Of a stretch of DNA of 64,000 nt, positions 25,507 through 38,100 are shown piece after piece. The DNA comes from Sipunculus nudus. Its lineage: Eukaryota > Annelida > Sipuncula > Golfingiida > Sipunculidae. Location: assembly GCA_026874595.1 (NCBI GenBank), contig CM049318.1, positions 49,134,750 to 49,198,749 on the forward strand, given 5' to 3'. How positions within the stretch are numbered: position 1 is the first letter of the stretch; each line of letters starts with the position of its first letter. The notes under the pieces were generated by a model. It searched no databases, was not told the DNA's origin, and saw only the letters and a list, made by a program, of their open reading frames with translations. The position numbers and the translations under genes were made by a program.

Positions 25507-25740
25507 GCTTATTGTATCCGCCAAAACAGAGTTTTGCAGATACTATGTTTTCAGCTGGCCGCCGCCGTTTTTGTTTTGACCTCTGACCTTTCCTCTGCGC
25601 TCTGCGTCCGTTTGTGCGTCTGTTTCCACACATAAACCCACATATCTCGGGAACCGTTTGACCGATCAGGCTAAAAATTTTACACAAATGTAGCCCTTGG
25701 ATAGCTTTATAACATACAAAAAAATGGTGGTGCACAAACA
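25507..25740 (+). mobile_element. 5' part of a plus-strand Helitron/Helentron-like element
   Basis: Opens with a palindrome at 25514-25543, GTATCCGCCAAAAC-aga-GTTTTGCAGATAC, equivalent to the one at 9771-9798. It then carries tgacctctgacctttcctct and cacacataaacccacatat, shared with the 9.49-kb copy, followed by one tandem-core half-unit ending aaatggtggtg. The match stops at about 25740 and resumes with the tandem core at about 27.62 kb, so the element is either interrupted or represented by two pieces. Confidence 0.6.
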
Positions 25741-26739
25741 AGGGACCTATGGGTCACTGTGCTCAGCTGACGTTAACCTTGAAGGTAAAAATCTAAAATA
25801 ATATCTAATGGAGATAAAGTGTAAGAGGAAGAGGTAATAAAGGCCATGGTTGGTTTATATGATTGGTTTGTATTGATAAGCAAGAAATTGTTGCAAAAAA
25901 TATTTTGTGACCTGACCATGTGTTTCCTAATGTTGAAACTAAAGCATGTGAGCAGTTTGTGAACAAATGATCTGTACTATTACCATGATCATTAGTTGGT
26001 TTTTCAATAAAGTGTTGACATTTCAGTAGTTTACACATTTGTTCAATTGAATCTATTTTTTTGCATAATATATATTTTTAATTATATATGTATTTTTTTA
26101 TGAAATGTATACAGCTGAAATATAGCTAATTAACAACATAAAACAGGGCAAACAAAGCCTGATCTCAAATTCTGCTGAGGCAGGAAAATAATGAACAAAT
26201 GTTTGTATTAAATCCTGATTTTTTTATCACATCAATTATTTTCTAATTTAAGTTTATATTTCTATACATTTCCAATCTAACATATATATCTGAATAAAAA
26301 AGTTGATTAATAATTCTCAATTGCATCATCATAAATCTCAATCTTGTCAGATAACACCACATCATGCATACAAATATTTATTTATTTTTTACCACAAAAA
26401 TATATCTTTTAAATCTGCAAAACAATAAATATCTAAAAATAATACTTGATTTAGATTTCACAATTTTTGATTGTGTCTTTATTTATCTATAATGTGCTTC
26501 ATATTTTATAATAATTTAAGCATACTGATGGGTTCATTTATATTTGTTAAAATCATTTAAAAGAAAAATTGATTTCTTTAAAAATGCTACATTACACAAC
26601 ATTGCATCTTCTGGATTACACCTTGAATTATTTTTTCAAGGAAAGTTTTTGCATATCGGATTGGAAACAGCATTACAATTAAGGAGATACAGTGAAAACA
26701 ATAACAATTACTGCATAACACTTGGTGGGTTGGGTTTGC

Positions 26740-27345
26740 GGGGGGGGGGGGGGGGGGGGGGGTGATTTGGGTGGTGATATGAGAATAACTGTACACCTGT
26801 CACTGCAGGGGATCTCCTCCAGTGACTGTAACAAATCAGAAACCCTGGCATAGCTGACTTCCAGTGACCTGGAGTGGGACCCTGCATCTGTAATCAAAGC
26901 AAGTGACTACAGAAAAAAAACAATAACTAGCTTAAATTTCAAGCTTTTATTTTCAAATTTCAGATTTGGACAAACTAAATATTTATGTTTACATGCTGTG
27001 AAAATTAAATCAATAGTGCTTACAGGATAAAAACGTGCCATGGTCAAAGTTGGGCAAAATTTAAGGTACTGATTTTTTTTTTATGCTAATAACTTAAAAA
27101 ATTTACAAAATTTAAATCTAATTTCGGGTAAACAATTGAATCTTAATTAAACATAGTTATATACTTGAGAAAATAGACTCTAGTTTCATAATTTTTCATT
27201 TTAAGTGAGTTATTATTTTTCCTGATTTTTTACAAAGCCCATTATGTTTGGGCCAATAACTTATAGAATTTATACTTTACAGACTTTATTTCTGGCATGT
27301 ACATAGGAACTATATTGAGGAATATTTATGGTAAATATGAGGAAA
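26740..27345 (+). repeat. Interspersed repeat family B, copy 2 (with 23-G run)
   Basis: A run of 23 G (26740-26762) followed by the segment shared with 8.40-8.93 kb (agttgggcaaaatttaaggt, ggcatgtacataggaa). It lies between the two Helitron-like pieces at 25.5-25.7 kb and 27.6-28.5 kb, consistent with a nested insertion. Confidence 0.8.
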
Positions 27346-27547
27346 AAAAGATGAGTAGTTTTGATATTAGGCACTCCTGAAGTGTGAAAATAGGATTTTA
27401 ATAAAAAATTGAGGTTTTTCTTTAATTTCTCAAAGGAACGAAGTCGCAAAGACCCAGTTTTCGGCTTGGTAGGAGATCTTGGGGACATCTAACATTATGC
27501 TGAATTTTGGATTCCTAGGTCTTACGGTTTCAAAACGTGCCACATCT

Positions 27548-27577
27548 ACGGACGGACGGACAGACGGACGGACGGAC
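27548..27577. repeat. GACG tetranucleotide microsatellite
   Basis: Seven near-perfect copies of (ACGG), interrupted once by cagac. It is followed by a short palindromic stretch (agctcag...ctgagct) just before the tandem core. Confidence 0.9.
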
Positions 27578-27619
27578 AATGAACCACAACTATAGCTCAG
27601 ATGACTTATAGTCAGCTGA

Positions 27620-28495
27620 GCTAAAAATGGTGGTGCCACCTGCAACCATTTTTGAACAGTGTCCATCTGTTCATCTGCCTTGGGATAAAATCAGTCATAT
27701 CTCTGCATTGGTTGGACTTATTCACCTGAAATTCGGCATGCGTATACATCCTGGATAGCTTTTCTGATTTTATGACAGGTGGCGCCACCTACATTCATGT
27801 TTATGCTGCAGACATCCAAGCTCATATCTTGGGAACCGTTTAACCGATCAGGCTAAAAATTTTATACAAATGTAGCCCTTGGATAGCTTTATAAAATACA
27901 CTAAAAATGGTGGCGCCACCTGCAACCACTTTTGCACAGTGTCCATCTGTTTGTCTGCCATGGGATAAAATCACTCATATCTCGGCAGTGGTTTGACATA
28001 TCTGCTAAAAATTTTGCAGGTTTATACATCCTGGATAGCTTTTTCGATTTTATGACAGGTGGCGCCACCTACATTTTAGTTTATGCAGCAGACATCCAAG
28101 CTCATATCTTGGGAACCGTTTGACTGATTGGGCCAAAGTTTTGCATGTGTATAGTTCTCACATAGTTCTTTATCATACGCAAAACTGGTGGCGCCACCTG
28201 CAACCATTTTTGCACAGCGTCCATCTGTTTGTCTGTCATAAGCTAAAATCACTCATATACATGAAGTGGTTTGACCTATCTGCCTTAAATTTTGCAAATG
28301 TATACAACTTGGACGGCTTTCTGGTTTTTGTGGTAGGTGGCGCAACCTACATACACAATTTGGCTGCAGACTTCCATGCTAATATGCAACACTTCACTCT
28401 ATTTCCCCTTGCCACTCAATCCATGCCTCACTTCACCCGTTCCACTCTGATTTAGGCGTATACACGTAGTCTCTTGTCGACTACTCGTATTCTAG
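27620..28495 (+). mobile_element. Tandem-repeat core and 3' end of a Helitron/Helentron-like element
   Basis: Three 280-bp tandem units, each of two related ~140-bp half-units. Half-unit borders carry the perfect 12-bp palindrome GGTGGCGCCACC or close variants, near 27630, 27779, 27911, 28059, 28189 and 28338. Related half-unit words are catatct.gg, aaaattttgca/aaaattttata and ggatagcttt. The 3' end has a perfect hairpin GTAGTC-7 nt-GACTAC (28466-28484), then TCGTATT and CTAG (28492-28495), followed by TT, as at 9490. A central tandem array between conserved ends is known from non-autonomous Helentrons and the pearl-type elements of bivalves. No Rep/helicase coding is visible. Confidence 0.75.
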
Positions 28496-29379
28496 TTTCA
28501 TACATGCTGTCCATTAGATCTACCTGTTTTGAGAGAAGACAATTAGTAATTTTTTAATTTTAGGGTTTTTTAAGCATTTTTTTCTGCCAAACAACTTTCT
28601 GATATTGAGTGATTTTATATGCCAAAAGTAGTTGAATATACTGGCAGCTATTATCAAGCATACCTTAAAGATATTATCAAAAGTGACTGCATATTATTAT
28701 CTAAACTGCAAACAGTAGAACCCCATTCTGCTTGTAAATGATAATTTTATTTAGAAAGTCTGTGCTGAACACATAAACTTTATGCTATGAAGTCAAGTGG
28801 TAATATGTGTGCACCCATTGTAACTCCTGCAATTTAAAAATAACATGAAATTTGACTGAAAAAGATTGGTCAATTTATTGTGATATTCATCAAAACTTTG
28901 TCACATTAAATTGAAAAAAAAATCCAGGATTATCATTTCCAGCAGTAAAAAGAAAAAGAATTTTCTGGAACAGTTTGGACCCTGTCATTCTCCATGTATA
29001 ATATCCAGCAGAGTACCGGTGTCAGATAAAGTACTGCTGGACTGGGATTACGACAGCCAGAGCCAGGAACAAGATAAAGTGGCTGCCAGACAGACAGGCA
29101 TTAACGGTCCTCTGGAGGGACATACCTCATATCATAGTCAGTTTTTCTTTGTTCAATAAAAAAAATCAATTTGTATGAAGTAATGACATCCAAAAATACA
29201 ACTGTAACAAATGCCAACCATAAAATCAAATGATGCTTTGTTTCTTTGAAACTTATCAGTTTTTATTCATTTTTGCCCTCGTAGCCTTATGGTACAACAA
29301 CTAAAAGCAAAGGCACATTAAGGTTCTGTGAACTCCACAACAGATAGGTGATCAGATTATTATCTTCGCATTAAGGGTG
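28496..29379. other. No recognised feature
   Basis: A/T-rich; the ORF at 28911-29159 has no domain and begins in an A-tract. Confidence 0.55.
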
Positions 29380-29575
29380 TGCATTCATCCCTGTTCATGA
29401 GATTTTCAGGGCATTTTGGGAATGGGCCAGTGAATAATTTATTACATATTGGTGTGGATCTGTCACATGATGTGGATTCAGGAATTATATCAAAGAATAT
29501 ACATAAATGTGCAGTCACTTACACATGATTGAACATGGGAATATTGGTTAAGCTGAAGCAGTGTGCAAGAAAAAA
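29380..29575 (+). repeat. Interspersed repeat family A, copy 2 (partial)
   Basis: Shares tttcagggcatttt, ggtgtggatctg, cacatgatgtggattcagga and aaagaatatacat with the copies at 5.17, 31.16 and 50.45 kb. Both ends are truncated. Confidence 0.7.
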
Positions 29576-31159
29576 CAGATAAATTTTTTTTTGGCAACAG
29601 AAAAATCTGTGCAAACTGGTTGGCTTAGTTGGCTTTCCTATGTTGAACTGATCATGTTTTGTGAACTCCCAACCAGTTAATATCTTTGGGATAAGAATTT
29701 ATTTTATCTATGACTAATTGTAAGCTAAAGGTTATGAAATTTAGTACAATAACATTTTTTTTCTTCATAACAGTTGTCAATTGGTTGTTAATTCATGTTT
29801 GATGATTGAAAGAAATAAACAATTGATGATTCATTATTATTCAATTATTCAAAACAGGAGAAGATTTTATGTTTTTTAAACTTCATTATCAGATTCCAAT
29901 TTTTTTCCTTGGACTTCACTAGTATGTTTTGAATTCTAAAAGCAACACAAGTTTTTACCATAAATATACCTCTGACCTTGTAACAGGAACTTTATCACAT
30001 TAAAATGCAGCCAAAATGCTTTCAAATCAGAACAATTTTTACATATTCATGAAGTGCTCTTTATGTTACATTGATTCTTTTTTTTAAATCACTCACAATA
30101 TATCCATGAATTGAATATACATATTACCCTGATTTTCAGCATTTCATTCACTCTGTCAATATCAGGTGTGCACTCCAAGTTCATGTGTGTATTGATTTTC
30201 CAATCTTTGTACAAACAACAAATGTATTGATCATCTTCCACAAAAAAAAACATCATGACCACAAGTTGTACAAAAAAACAGGGGTGGAGGAAAACAGATA
30301 AATAATGCAGAAACATAATTACTGGTAAGTAGCACGCTCCGCTGGCATCATCGTCATGACCAGTACTGACAAGTGAACATTCTGGCTAATCAAAGCTACG
30401 GAGAACAGATGATGTGTCCAGAAATCATTGTTAAGGAGATCATTTATCTGAGGAAAAATCACGAAATTTCAGGCCAAACTATTTGCACTTCGGACTGGGT
30501 GAAAAATAAGCATGTCTGACTCATGTCTGATGAGACCCCCCCATGAATATATGATAATCTGTCCAACATCATCAAAGATACTTTACTTCCCGTAGGGTAT
30601 TTTGGTACACAATTGAAAAAGAATTACAGTTTTCACAAATAAGTTAGAAGAATAATTAATCTGCTCTCCAATCTCTGCATTTACTGTCTTAATTCCATTT
30701 TTGCAATCCCTCTAATTTCTCAACTCTTCAAATTATTTTGAAAGCATTTCATTTCTCAACTACCAACGTTCTGGTAAAACCACGCATTCCTAGTATCCAC
30801 ATGGTCAATAAGCATTTTGACACAGGATATTTAATGATATGTTAATGAGTACATACCATAATCTACAAAAACTGAAAAAACTTGGTTTGTCTTGATAAAT
30901 AAAACAGATATTGGTCTCTCCCATAATAAATTGTTACTTCAAATAATTGTGTTTAAATTTCTTCCATAATCTTCCATAATCTTGACCTTGGTGTTCACCA
31001 AATTGGAATATATATGGTCAATGCATTGAAGTTTTAAATTAGGATGTAATTTTTTCCAAAGTGGGTTTGTTCATTGATGATAGTTTTATTATTCAAAACC
31101 TTATTGGAATGCGCCAAACACTGTTTGCTTTCACTTATTTGGCTGATAATCCCAGGTTC
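29576..31159. other. No recognised feature
   Basis: Short A/T-rich ORFs only; nothing with a domain or exon-like borders. Confidence 0.55.
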
Positions 31160-31400
31160 ATTTGTGCATAAGTACCTTTACATTGTGAATATTCAATGAT
31201 GATGTTCCTGAATCCAAATCATGTGCAGGATCCACACCAAAATTTAACTGATTCTTTATTAACCCTTTCCTGAAATGCCCTGAAAATATGAGATTCTGTT
31301 CATGATCACATGGGTTACATTGTGAACAAACACAAACATATACACAAAAAGGGATCAAATGTACACCCTCCTGTCAGAGGCAATGAAATTAATAAGAATT
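31160..31400 (-). repeat. Interspersed repeat family A, copy 3 (inverted)
   Basis: On the minus strand it starts cctctgacaggagggtgtac and carries ttcagggcatttcagga, ggtgtggatcctgcacatga, gaatattcac and gaacctggga, matching the copies at 5.17 and 50.45 kb. Confidence 0.75.
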
Positions 31401-31899
31401 GGAAGTCCCTTGGCTAAGGTAAATTGAACTGAAGGGAAAACATTCATGCTTTTTTAGGGCTATTCAGATTAAAATCAAACACAGATGCCTCTGACAGGCG
31501 CTACAATAACTGTGAATACATGACTCAGAATGCTGCTGAGCCTGTTCCTCAGTTGTGACAACTGACAAGTCATACACAGGAACTCACTGCAAAGGCCATC
31601 CATCCTATTTGCATCAATACTGTGGTAAACACCTGGTAATCTTAACATCAGGCTACAAGTGATGATTTAACACCAAAAAAAATATGCGAGCTCACAAACC
31701 AAAGTGCTTATCTGTCTTGCTGGTAACAGGTCAACTGCTGTGTGGTGTACAAGTTGGCTATCATCCAGCAGCCCATACAGCACATGCTTGTCTTCATGCA
31801 GTCAGAAATTCAACAAACATGCAGGAGGATTTTCAAATATGCTAAATTCAAGCAGAGGTATTTTGCAAGAACACATAAGACCAGAACTCTGATCAAAGT

Positions 31900-32040
31900 C
31901 TCTTATGGTAAACAGATACACATTGACTGTGTTTACTAATACAACTTATAAAGTAAATGGATTAGAGACAGTAAGTCTGTGTGCTGGGCTGGTTTCACTA
32001 TAGAAAACCTTTGCATTCAGCAGAAAAGAACTATTATTGC
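31900..32040 (+). repeat. Interspersed repeat family F, copy 1
   Basis: Shares tatggtaaacaga, gtgtttact, gtgtgctggg.tggttt and gaaaactttg-like words with 42.91-43.06 kb in the same orientation and order. Class unknown. Confidence 0.6.
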
Positions 32041-32169
32041 AAATGTTTTTGTACCTTTAAATTCAGTTTCATTTAGTTTAATTAAATTCAGCACCACCCT
32101 CACTGAAGCTGACCATTCATCACACTACTTCAGAAAATGTAGAATTAGAACAAAGAAAGTAAAGAAGAT

Positions 32170-32275
32170 GTTAGGCCTGTGAGTTGTGAGGGCCCTTAGA
32201 AAAGATTCAATTATCAATTCCTTACCTTTGATTCAATTCTCGAATCAATTCTAATTAACATAGTACATTTCAGAC
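32170..32275 (+). repeat. Interspersed repeat family D, copy 2 (partial)
   Basis: taggcctgtgagttg followed by gattcaattctcgaatcaat, matching 11.91-12.02 kb. Confidence 0.6.
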
Positions 32276-32677
32276 TTAAAAAAGGTCAATTTTACTCAAA
32301 TGAAGTTATTTTCAGCATAAAAGAGAAAACTGTAGTTCTCCCTGTTTGTTGCTTCCAAATATATTTTAATAAAATGGAGTGGCCCAACAGCGATTGTTTT
32401 AAGTGATTTAGAGAATATGCATGATAAAGAGCTCTGACATAGTAAAGCCGCTAACTGCTCTGTCTTGAGAGCTAACAGAGGATTTTTAAAGGGTACATGC
32501 AAAATAATAATAAGTGGAATGAACTGAGGTTCAGAGGTTAATAATCGACTGCAATTTCATTGAGGGCTTGCAATTCTATGCATTGATAATATGTTGTTAT
32601 ACCCCATAAAGTATAGGCTGCCTAAAACATTAAAGAAACAAAATATAAATCATCAAAAGGGTTGATATTTTTTATAA

Positions 32678-32704
32678 CCCCCCCCCCCACACACACACAC
32701 ACAC
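32678..32704. repeat. C-run plus (AC)n microsatellite
   Basis: Eleven C followed by eight AC dinucleotides, preceded by tttataa. A very similar ttataa-(C)13-(AC)n compound lies at 55875-55907. Confidence 0.95.
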
Positions 32705-34960
32705 TTTAAATCTGTGCTAGCCAGCATGCTAGTTCTGTACATTTCCCCAACTCTGGTCTTACGATCATCACAAATTCACATACACGAAACTCTTTTGTGA
32801 CTAGGGCCAATAAAACAGCGTAATTCGTTTACTTATTCATGAGCACTAGTTGTCTTACCTCGGCAGAAAGTAGTACAGCCTTGCTCCACCAGACTGCGCC
32901 AGTAAACACGTCTGTCTTACTTTCCCGTCAACACTGAGAACAAAGAATACACTGATGTAAGCGAAGTATTCTTTTATTCTAACATGTATGGTAGCTCTGA
33001 CGTCTTATCCTATTGCCACATGCTAAAAAGAAATAACACTCAAGTTATGGCCTAAGTTCAAGGATCTAAATTATTTACTGGCTCTGTCAAGTGCTATGTA
33101 ATCCCAATAAAACACCAATGTGGCATTTCTAAATCTTGCATGGATTCCAAAGAGATAACTGCTTATTCTGCCCAGAATTATGATGACATGTATTCTTTAG
33201 AATGATAACGGTTTAATTTTATAGATCTATAGTTTCAGTATCTGTAACAATTAAAATATTTCTGTTACCTGTTGCATTGTGAGAAAGATCTCTAATCAAA
33301 CTTAAACTGGTATCCTAGTATTATAAATAACATTTACCAAGGCATATAGAAAAATCAGAATGAAGCAGCCTTGACTGAGAAGTAATCTTTTTCGTAAACA
33401 GGTTTTTAATCTTTACCTGTACTTATTTTCATTAAATTTCTTAATGAAGTTTGAAAAATATTTAAGACACATAAACTACGAAGCAACTTATGTTGTCTGG
33501 TTAATAAACACAGTATCCATTGTGATAAAATTATTTTCATTTTCCCCTAACGAAGGATTCTTAATATGAATAGTAATTGTTACAATAAAAAAAAAAGAAT
33601 TATAATTGTTTTTTCTTATACAGAGATTTTTTAACAAAATCTCAATAGAAAACAGGACTGATGACCAAATTCCGCCTCCCCTAGTTTTGACAATACCTGA
33701 AAATAAATTTAATTAAACCCATTACAGTGGACAGCACGCTGCACAGAATCATAGTCGCAAGTGTACGACTCTTTTGGTTAGGGTTGTGAGCATCAAAATC
33801 TGCCACTCACAATTCATGAAGCTTCTACATACAATGACCCAGTCGCGTAGGTATTAATCTAGTTAAGAGGGTAGTGTAGTCTGTTCAGTTCTGAGGGATT
33901 AGAACTGTTTTTTTTAAATTACATAAACATGGGTGTTTTTTGTGGTTAGGACTACACAAATAAGTAATATTTTGTACGCACATGCATGTAAAATGTAAAA
34001 AAGGTGTTTCCGTGAAATATTACAAATTTTGAATTTGAAGATTGACAGTGGAGACAAGAAGTCCCAACAGTCCCCCAGTGCCTCACATTAAGAGGTTCAT
34101 TTTGAGTTGAAACAAAGTCTGGTGGAAGGGCTCAGAGTAAAACCGAAGACATTTGAACAAGCATGTAATCACAAACAAGCAAGGTTTCTTCATACAGACA
34201 GTTTCGTTATCAGTTAAAGATTAAAAAATCTGTATAAAAGGAAGTGATTATTGTACTGCTTACCTGCACAGAATAATGATCCTTTTATGAGACCATATTT
34301 CTGTCGACCTGTGTAGTTGTTTGGGGTGTGTATATATACCATATAATATTGCACAATATTCATCAATAGTTACACTTTCTCCATTGGTGCATTATTTTTT
34401 TATAGATGTCATTTTTACTAGTTAATATACACAAATCTTTTTTATTTTCAGTAATTTAAATTCAAATCCTGTTTTTTACAATTTATAAAATCTTTTCCTT
34501 CATTAATGCTATCCTGAAGAACCTTGTTATCTAATAATTTCTTGATATCAGTTGTTAGCAACTTAATATTATTAAACAAATTTACATTAATAGTAACAAA
34601 TTTAAAAGACCAAGGGGTTCTAAAGGTCTGCCACCTGCAATGCTGTGTCAGGCAGCTTGAATGCAGACAGTCTTATGCCTCTCTAATCAATGACTCTACG
34701 CTTTAACTAATTTGCATATAAAGACTCATATAATTATAACTAGATGTGGTCAGACAACGGTCCTCAGAGGGCCCTGCATTTCTGCTAGTGCTGGACTAGT
34801 TTACATATGGGTGAAAAATTAAGTAAAATTTTTAAAATATCACAAACAGAAACAGGTTTTTATCAATATGCATGAGGGAAAAAATTTTACTGGATCAAAT
34901 GATATTAAAGAAGATATGTCTGAAATAACATGTGCAATTGAAACTCAAATGTAGTCTGTT
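32705..34960. other. No gene recognised
   Basis: A minus-strand exon-like edge (TTTCTGCCGAG followed by GTAAGA at about 32858-32863) sits in a slightly GC-richer patch at 32.85-32.95 kb, but no open frame or partner exon supports it. The rest is A/T-rich. Confidence 0.45.
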
Positions 34961-35200
34961 AGCCATATTTGATTTTGAGCAAGTCTGTAATTCAATATGT
35001 CTGGAGCCCTCATAGGCACCAATGATCCCTGTGAAATTGGGAAAGCTGCAGTCGGTTGTTCCTGAGTTATTGGGTGTGAAAGAAAATCAGCAATCTGGCT
35101 GTGGCAGCCATATACAAATTCCAACAGGTCTGTAATTCAATTGGTTTGGAGCCCTCATTGGTACCAATCATCCCTGTGAATTGGGGAAAGCTGTGTTGAC
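34961..35200. repeat. 145-bp tandem duplication
   Basis: Units start at agccatat (34961 and 35106) and share tctgtaattcaat, ggagccctcat and gggaaagctg. Moderately diverged. Confidence 0.85.
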
Positions 35201-35661
35201 TTCCAGTCAAGAGTACTGTCATCATCCAGGCCAGCTAAAGTTGAGAGACACCAGCAACAAGAGGCTGACCCTAAAGTCTACTGATTCACTGATTATTATA
35301 TAAACAAAATTTTTATCAGTTTATTCTGTGTTAAATGCAGCCCTGTGTCTTTTCATTAAAAGGGGGTAGCTGAATTAAGTGTTTTATAAAATAAGGAATA
35401 AACTTCAGGCCCCTTTTGACTTTGCAAGCGTAGTGAATGAGATTGACCTTGGCAAGTCTTACATATTGTTATAAAGTGCAGCCTGGAACATAGGTAAACT
35501 GAGGTAACTGAATCTAAGTTTATTTAATGAAAAGCATAATTCACAGGATCAATGAAGTACTTTTTAGTTTAATGATAGCCTGTCCTACCTGAGGTGATCA
35601 TTAATTATTGGCAATAATTATGAAATGTTGATATATGTGTCCAATCCAGTCCTGACCAACT

Positions 35662-35681
35662 CCCCCCCCCCCCCCCCCCCC
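35662..35681. repeat. Poly-C run (20 C)
   Basis: Uninterrupted run of 20 C, one of many long G/C homopolymers in this window. Confidence 0.97.
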
Positions 35682-37429
35682 TTGCCCCATGCTTTGGCCC
35701 TTGAATGTCAAGCACAGAAGTGACACATCCAGTTCTTCCTGATCTGTTAGATCAGCTCCCTAGGCTTGCACTCAAGACACAGCCAATACCATTGGCAAAT
35801 TTTATGTCAGAATTATAAAACAAAGCATTTTTAAACTCCCTCATTGTAATTTCCATTAATTCTCTGAATTGTACATGAACAGCATACTGGTACATCTGGA
35901 AGATCAGGATTACCCAAGCATTGTTTTTCCATGTACAGTTATTGAATTATTGAACATTTTTTAAGGAGAAGCATAAAATCACTGCTGAAGAGTTTGTATA
36001 TGTATAGAAATATCGGATACATATATATGTAAAGACACTTGACTACCCTGTTTGGATTATATTCACCTGGATTTACCTCTGGTATAAATTTATATTGAAA
36101 ATGGATGGACAGTCGAAACTATTGGGGCTGATGGGTGCATAAGTATCCTAAACACTGATACTGGTCATCATAGCAATTAACAGTGGGAATAGTGTCATTT
36201 TCTGATTAATCAGGTTTATGTACTGAACGTGTATCTCAAAGCCCCATCAACTAGGCATTTGTCAAATGATTTGAAGGCATGAAACAGTCTTGGTGTTCTA
36301 AAAACACTACAGCCTAGTACAGGATCAATCTCAGTTGAAGAAAATTATTTGTATTCCAGCTGTAGAGATTTCATTCAAACTCACTGGCCCTATATTTTGC
36401 AACTTTCTTGACCGTACCCTCAGGTAGTGACAGAGCAGAATAGTGTCTTTTAGTTTTCTATTCATTTATCATAATTGTAGTACAAAGTAATGTCACAATC
36501 TAATTAATGCCTGTCAAAATGTGTCCTCCAACTTTTCACTTGACTCAATGTGCCATAACAAAGATGGATGATTTCTCAGAAAATAAATCATTAAAATTCT
36601 TTGCAAGCTATGGTGGTGGTTAAAATAAACATAACTGTCAAACTCAAAGTCATTGGTTTATTTAAACTATTTTTCAAAGTGAACTAACCCTGTTAATAAA
36701 TAGGATGGGTGTCCCTTGTTGCCGCCTGCAGCAATAAAATGTCTTGCATCATTAAAGGCTGACTGTTTCATCACCTCCCTATACACTGAGATAAATGGTA
36801 CTTGAACATGATACCAGAAAGGCAGTTTTAATATCAGTTTCATAGATGGGGGTACATAAAAACTTCTTGACCATGGCAAAATTATGTTTTATTCAATACA
36901 ACTGCAAGATATTGGCAACTGTCAGTGCATTTTACTTTAGTTATTGTGTATTTCAGGTCAAGAAGACACAAGTCCTACTACTCATGACCAACATGACAGA
37001 AGTAGTGAGAATGTATATGTAGCAGCAACAATGTTTTTTGTACTTGTTCCACATATTTTAAAAGTTCAAATAGACAAATTTAAAATGGGATTTATTCAAT
37101 TAGCTTATCATTACAGAATTCTGTCTTTAAAAAAGGAGATACCTGAGTTACCGATGGGTTTTCTCCCTTTTACAGACAGATCATACAGAGCTCAGAATCC
37201 CACCCAATTGCATACATGGGTATGACAAGGCCCCTTGGTGAGATGACAGAAAAATTTCACTGTAGACACTTGATTCTGTAATAATGCATTGGCTTTCTTC
37301 TACTGTTCTATATCATAACACTGTAAATACAAGTGCAATCCTAATTAAAGAAAAGGAGTTCTTTATTAATGAAAAGACGAGTGTAAAAATCAAACTGCTT
37401 GTTGATTTTAAAGTATTTTAGCATTTAAT
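35682..37429. other. No gene recognised
   Basis: A plus-strand ORF at 36944-37225 follows an acceptor-like tgtgtatttcag and begins with an Asp/Ser/His-rich stretch, but it lacks a domain and its tail looks like intron. It is left unannotated. Confidence 0.45.
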
Positions 37430-37780
37430 GTAGACGCGAATGTCTCTGATGATAATCTATCATAAGACGACTGAATCCTGGCTTTATAAACAAATGGGCC
37501 TGGAGCCAAGAGCCGGCATGAATGAACGGTGCGTCGTGAGACCCGGGTACTCAGAGATGGACCTAGATCATCCGATCGGCATTTCAGAAATTAAAAGAGA
37601 CTGATTGGACTTATATTTACACAGTCTCCTAACTATCCGGCACGGGACGCGTTTATTATCATCAATATTTATTTCACATATCAGAAAACCCACCTGTACG
37701 CTTTCTCCCGGAAGAGGCTATGGCCTGAATGCGCTTGCGCGGTGTTATGGAAAATATAGTTTCCCGGATTTACTTCTTGG
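37430..37780 (-). promoter_or_regulatory. CpG-richer segment, candidate promoter and 5' exon
   Basis: This stretch has many CpGs (cccgggtac, gatcggc, cgggacgcg), unlike its surroundings. On the minus strand it carries an NRF1-like CGCGCAAGCGCA, an ETS-like CTTCCGGGAG and then GCGTACAG followed by GTGGGT, which could be a 5' exon with its donor. The nearest minus-strand gene start that is unaccounted for is that of the dsRNA-binding gene, 33 kb away. That link is speculative. Confidence 0.2.
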
Positions 37781-38100
37781 ATAACAAATTCTGATTTAAT
37801 TGTAGCTGTATTACTGTTTCATTGTAAACGCTGGTGGACTATACACTCATATACTGTTATCATTTGATTCTGAACGACTTTATTTGTTCGAATAATAGGT
37901 CAGTGGAATACATCCGGAAATCCACCAGTGTTGATAAATAATAAGAAAAGGAATAAGAATTTGAATAAGAATAACAACATTATCATAAGCAGTTGTGATA
38001 GCAACATTTATAACAAAATTGCAATTGGACAGGCTGTCGTTTACTTTATTGCATGACAAGTGTTTGTAGAATCCATGCCCACTGGATCGATTTTTCTGCA

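Noticed and set aside
27932-28455. ORFs in the Helitron-like core
   Set aside because: They follow the tandem repeat and have no Rep or helicase motif.
36944-37225. Plus-strand exon after tgtgtatttcag
   Set aside because: Only about 20 codons look protein-like, no donor with clear consensus, no similar domain, no partner exon.
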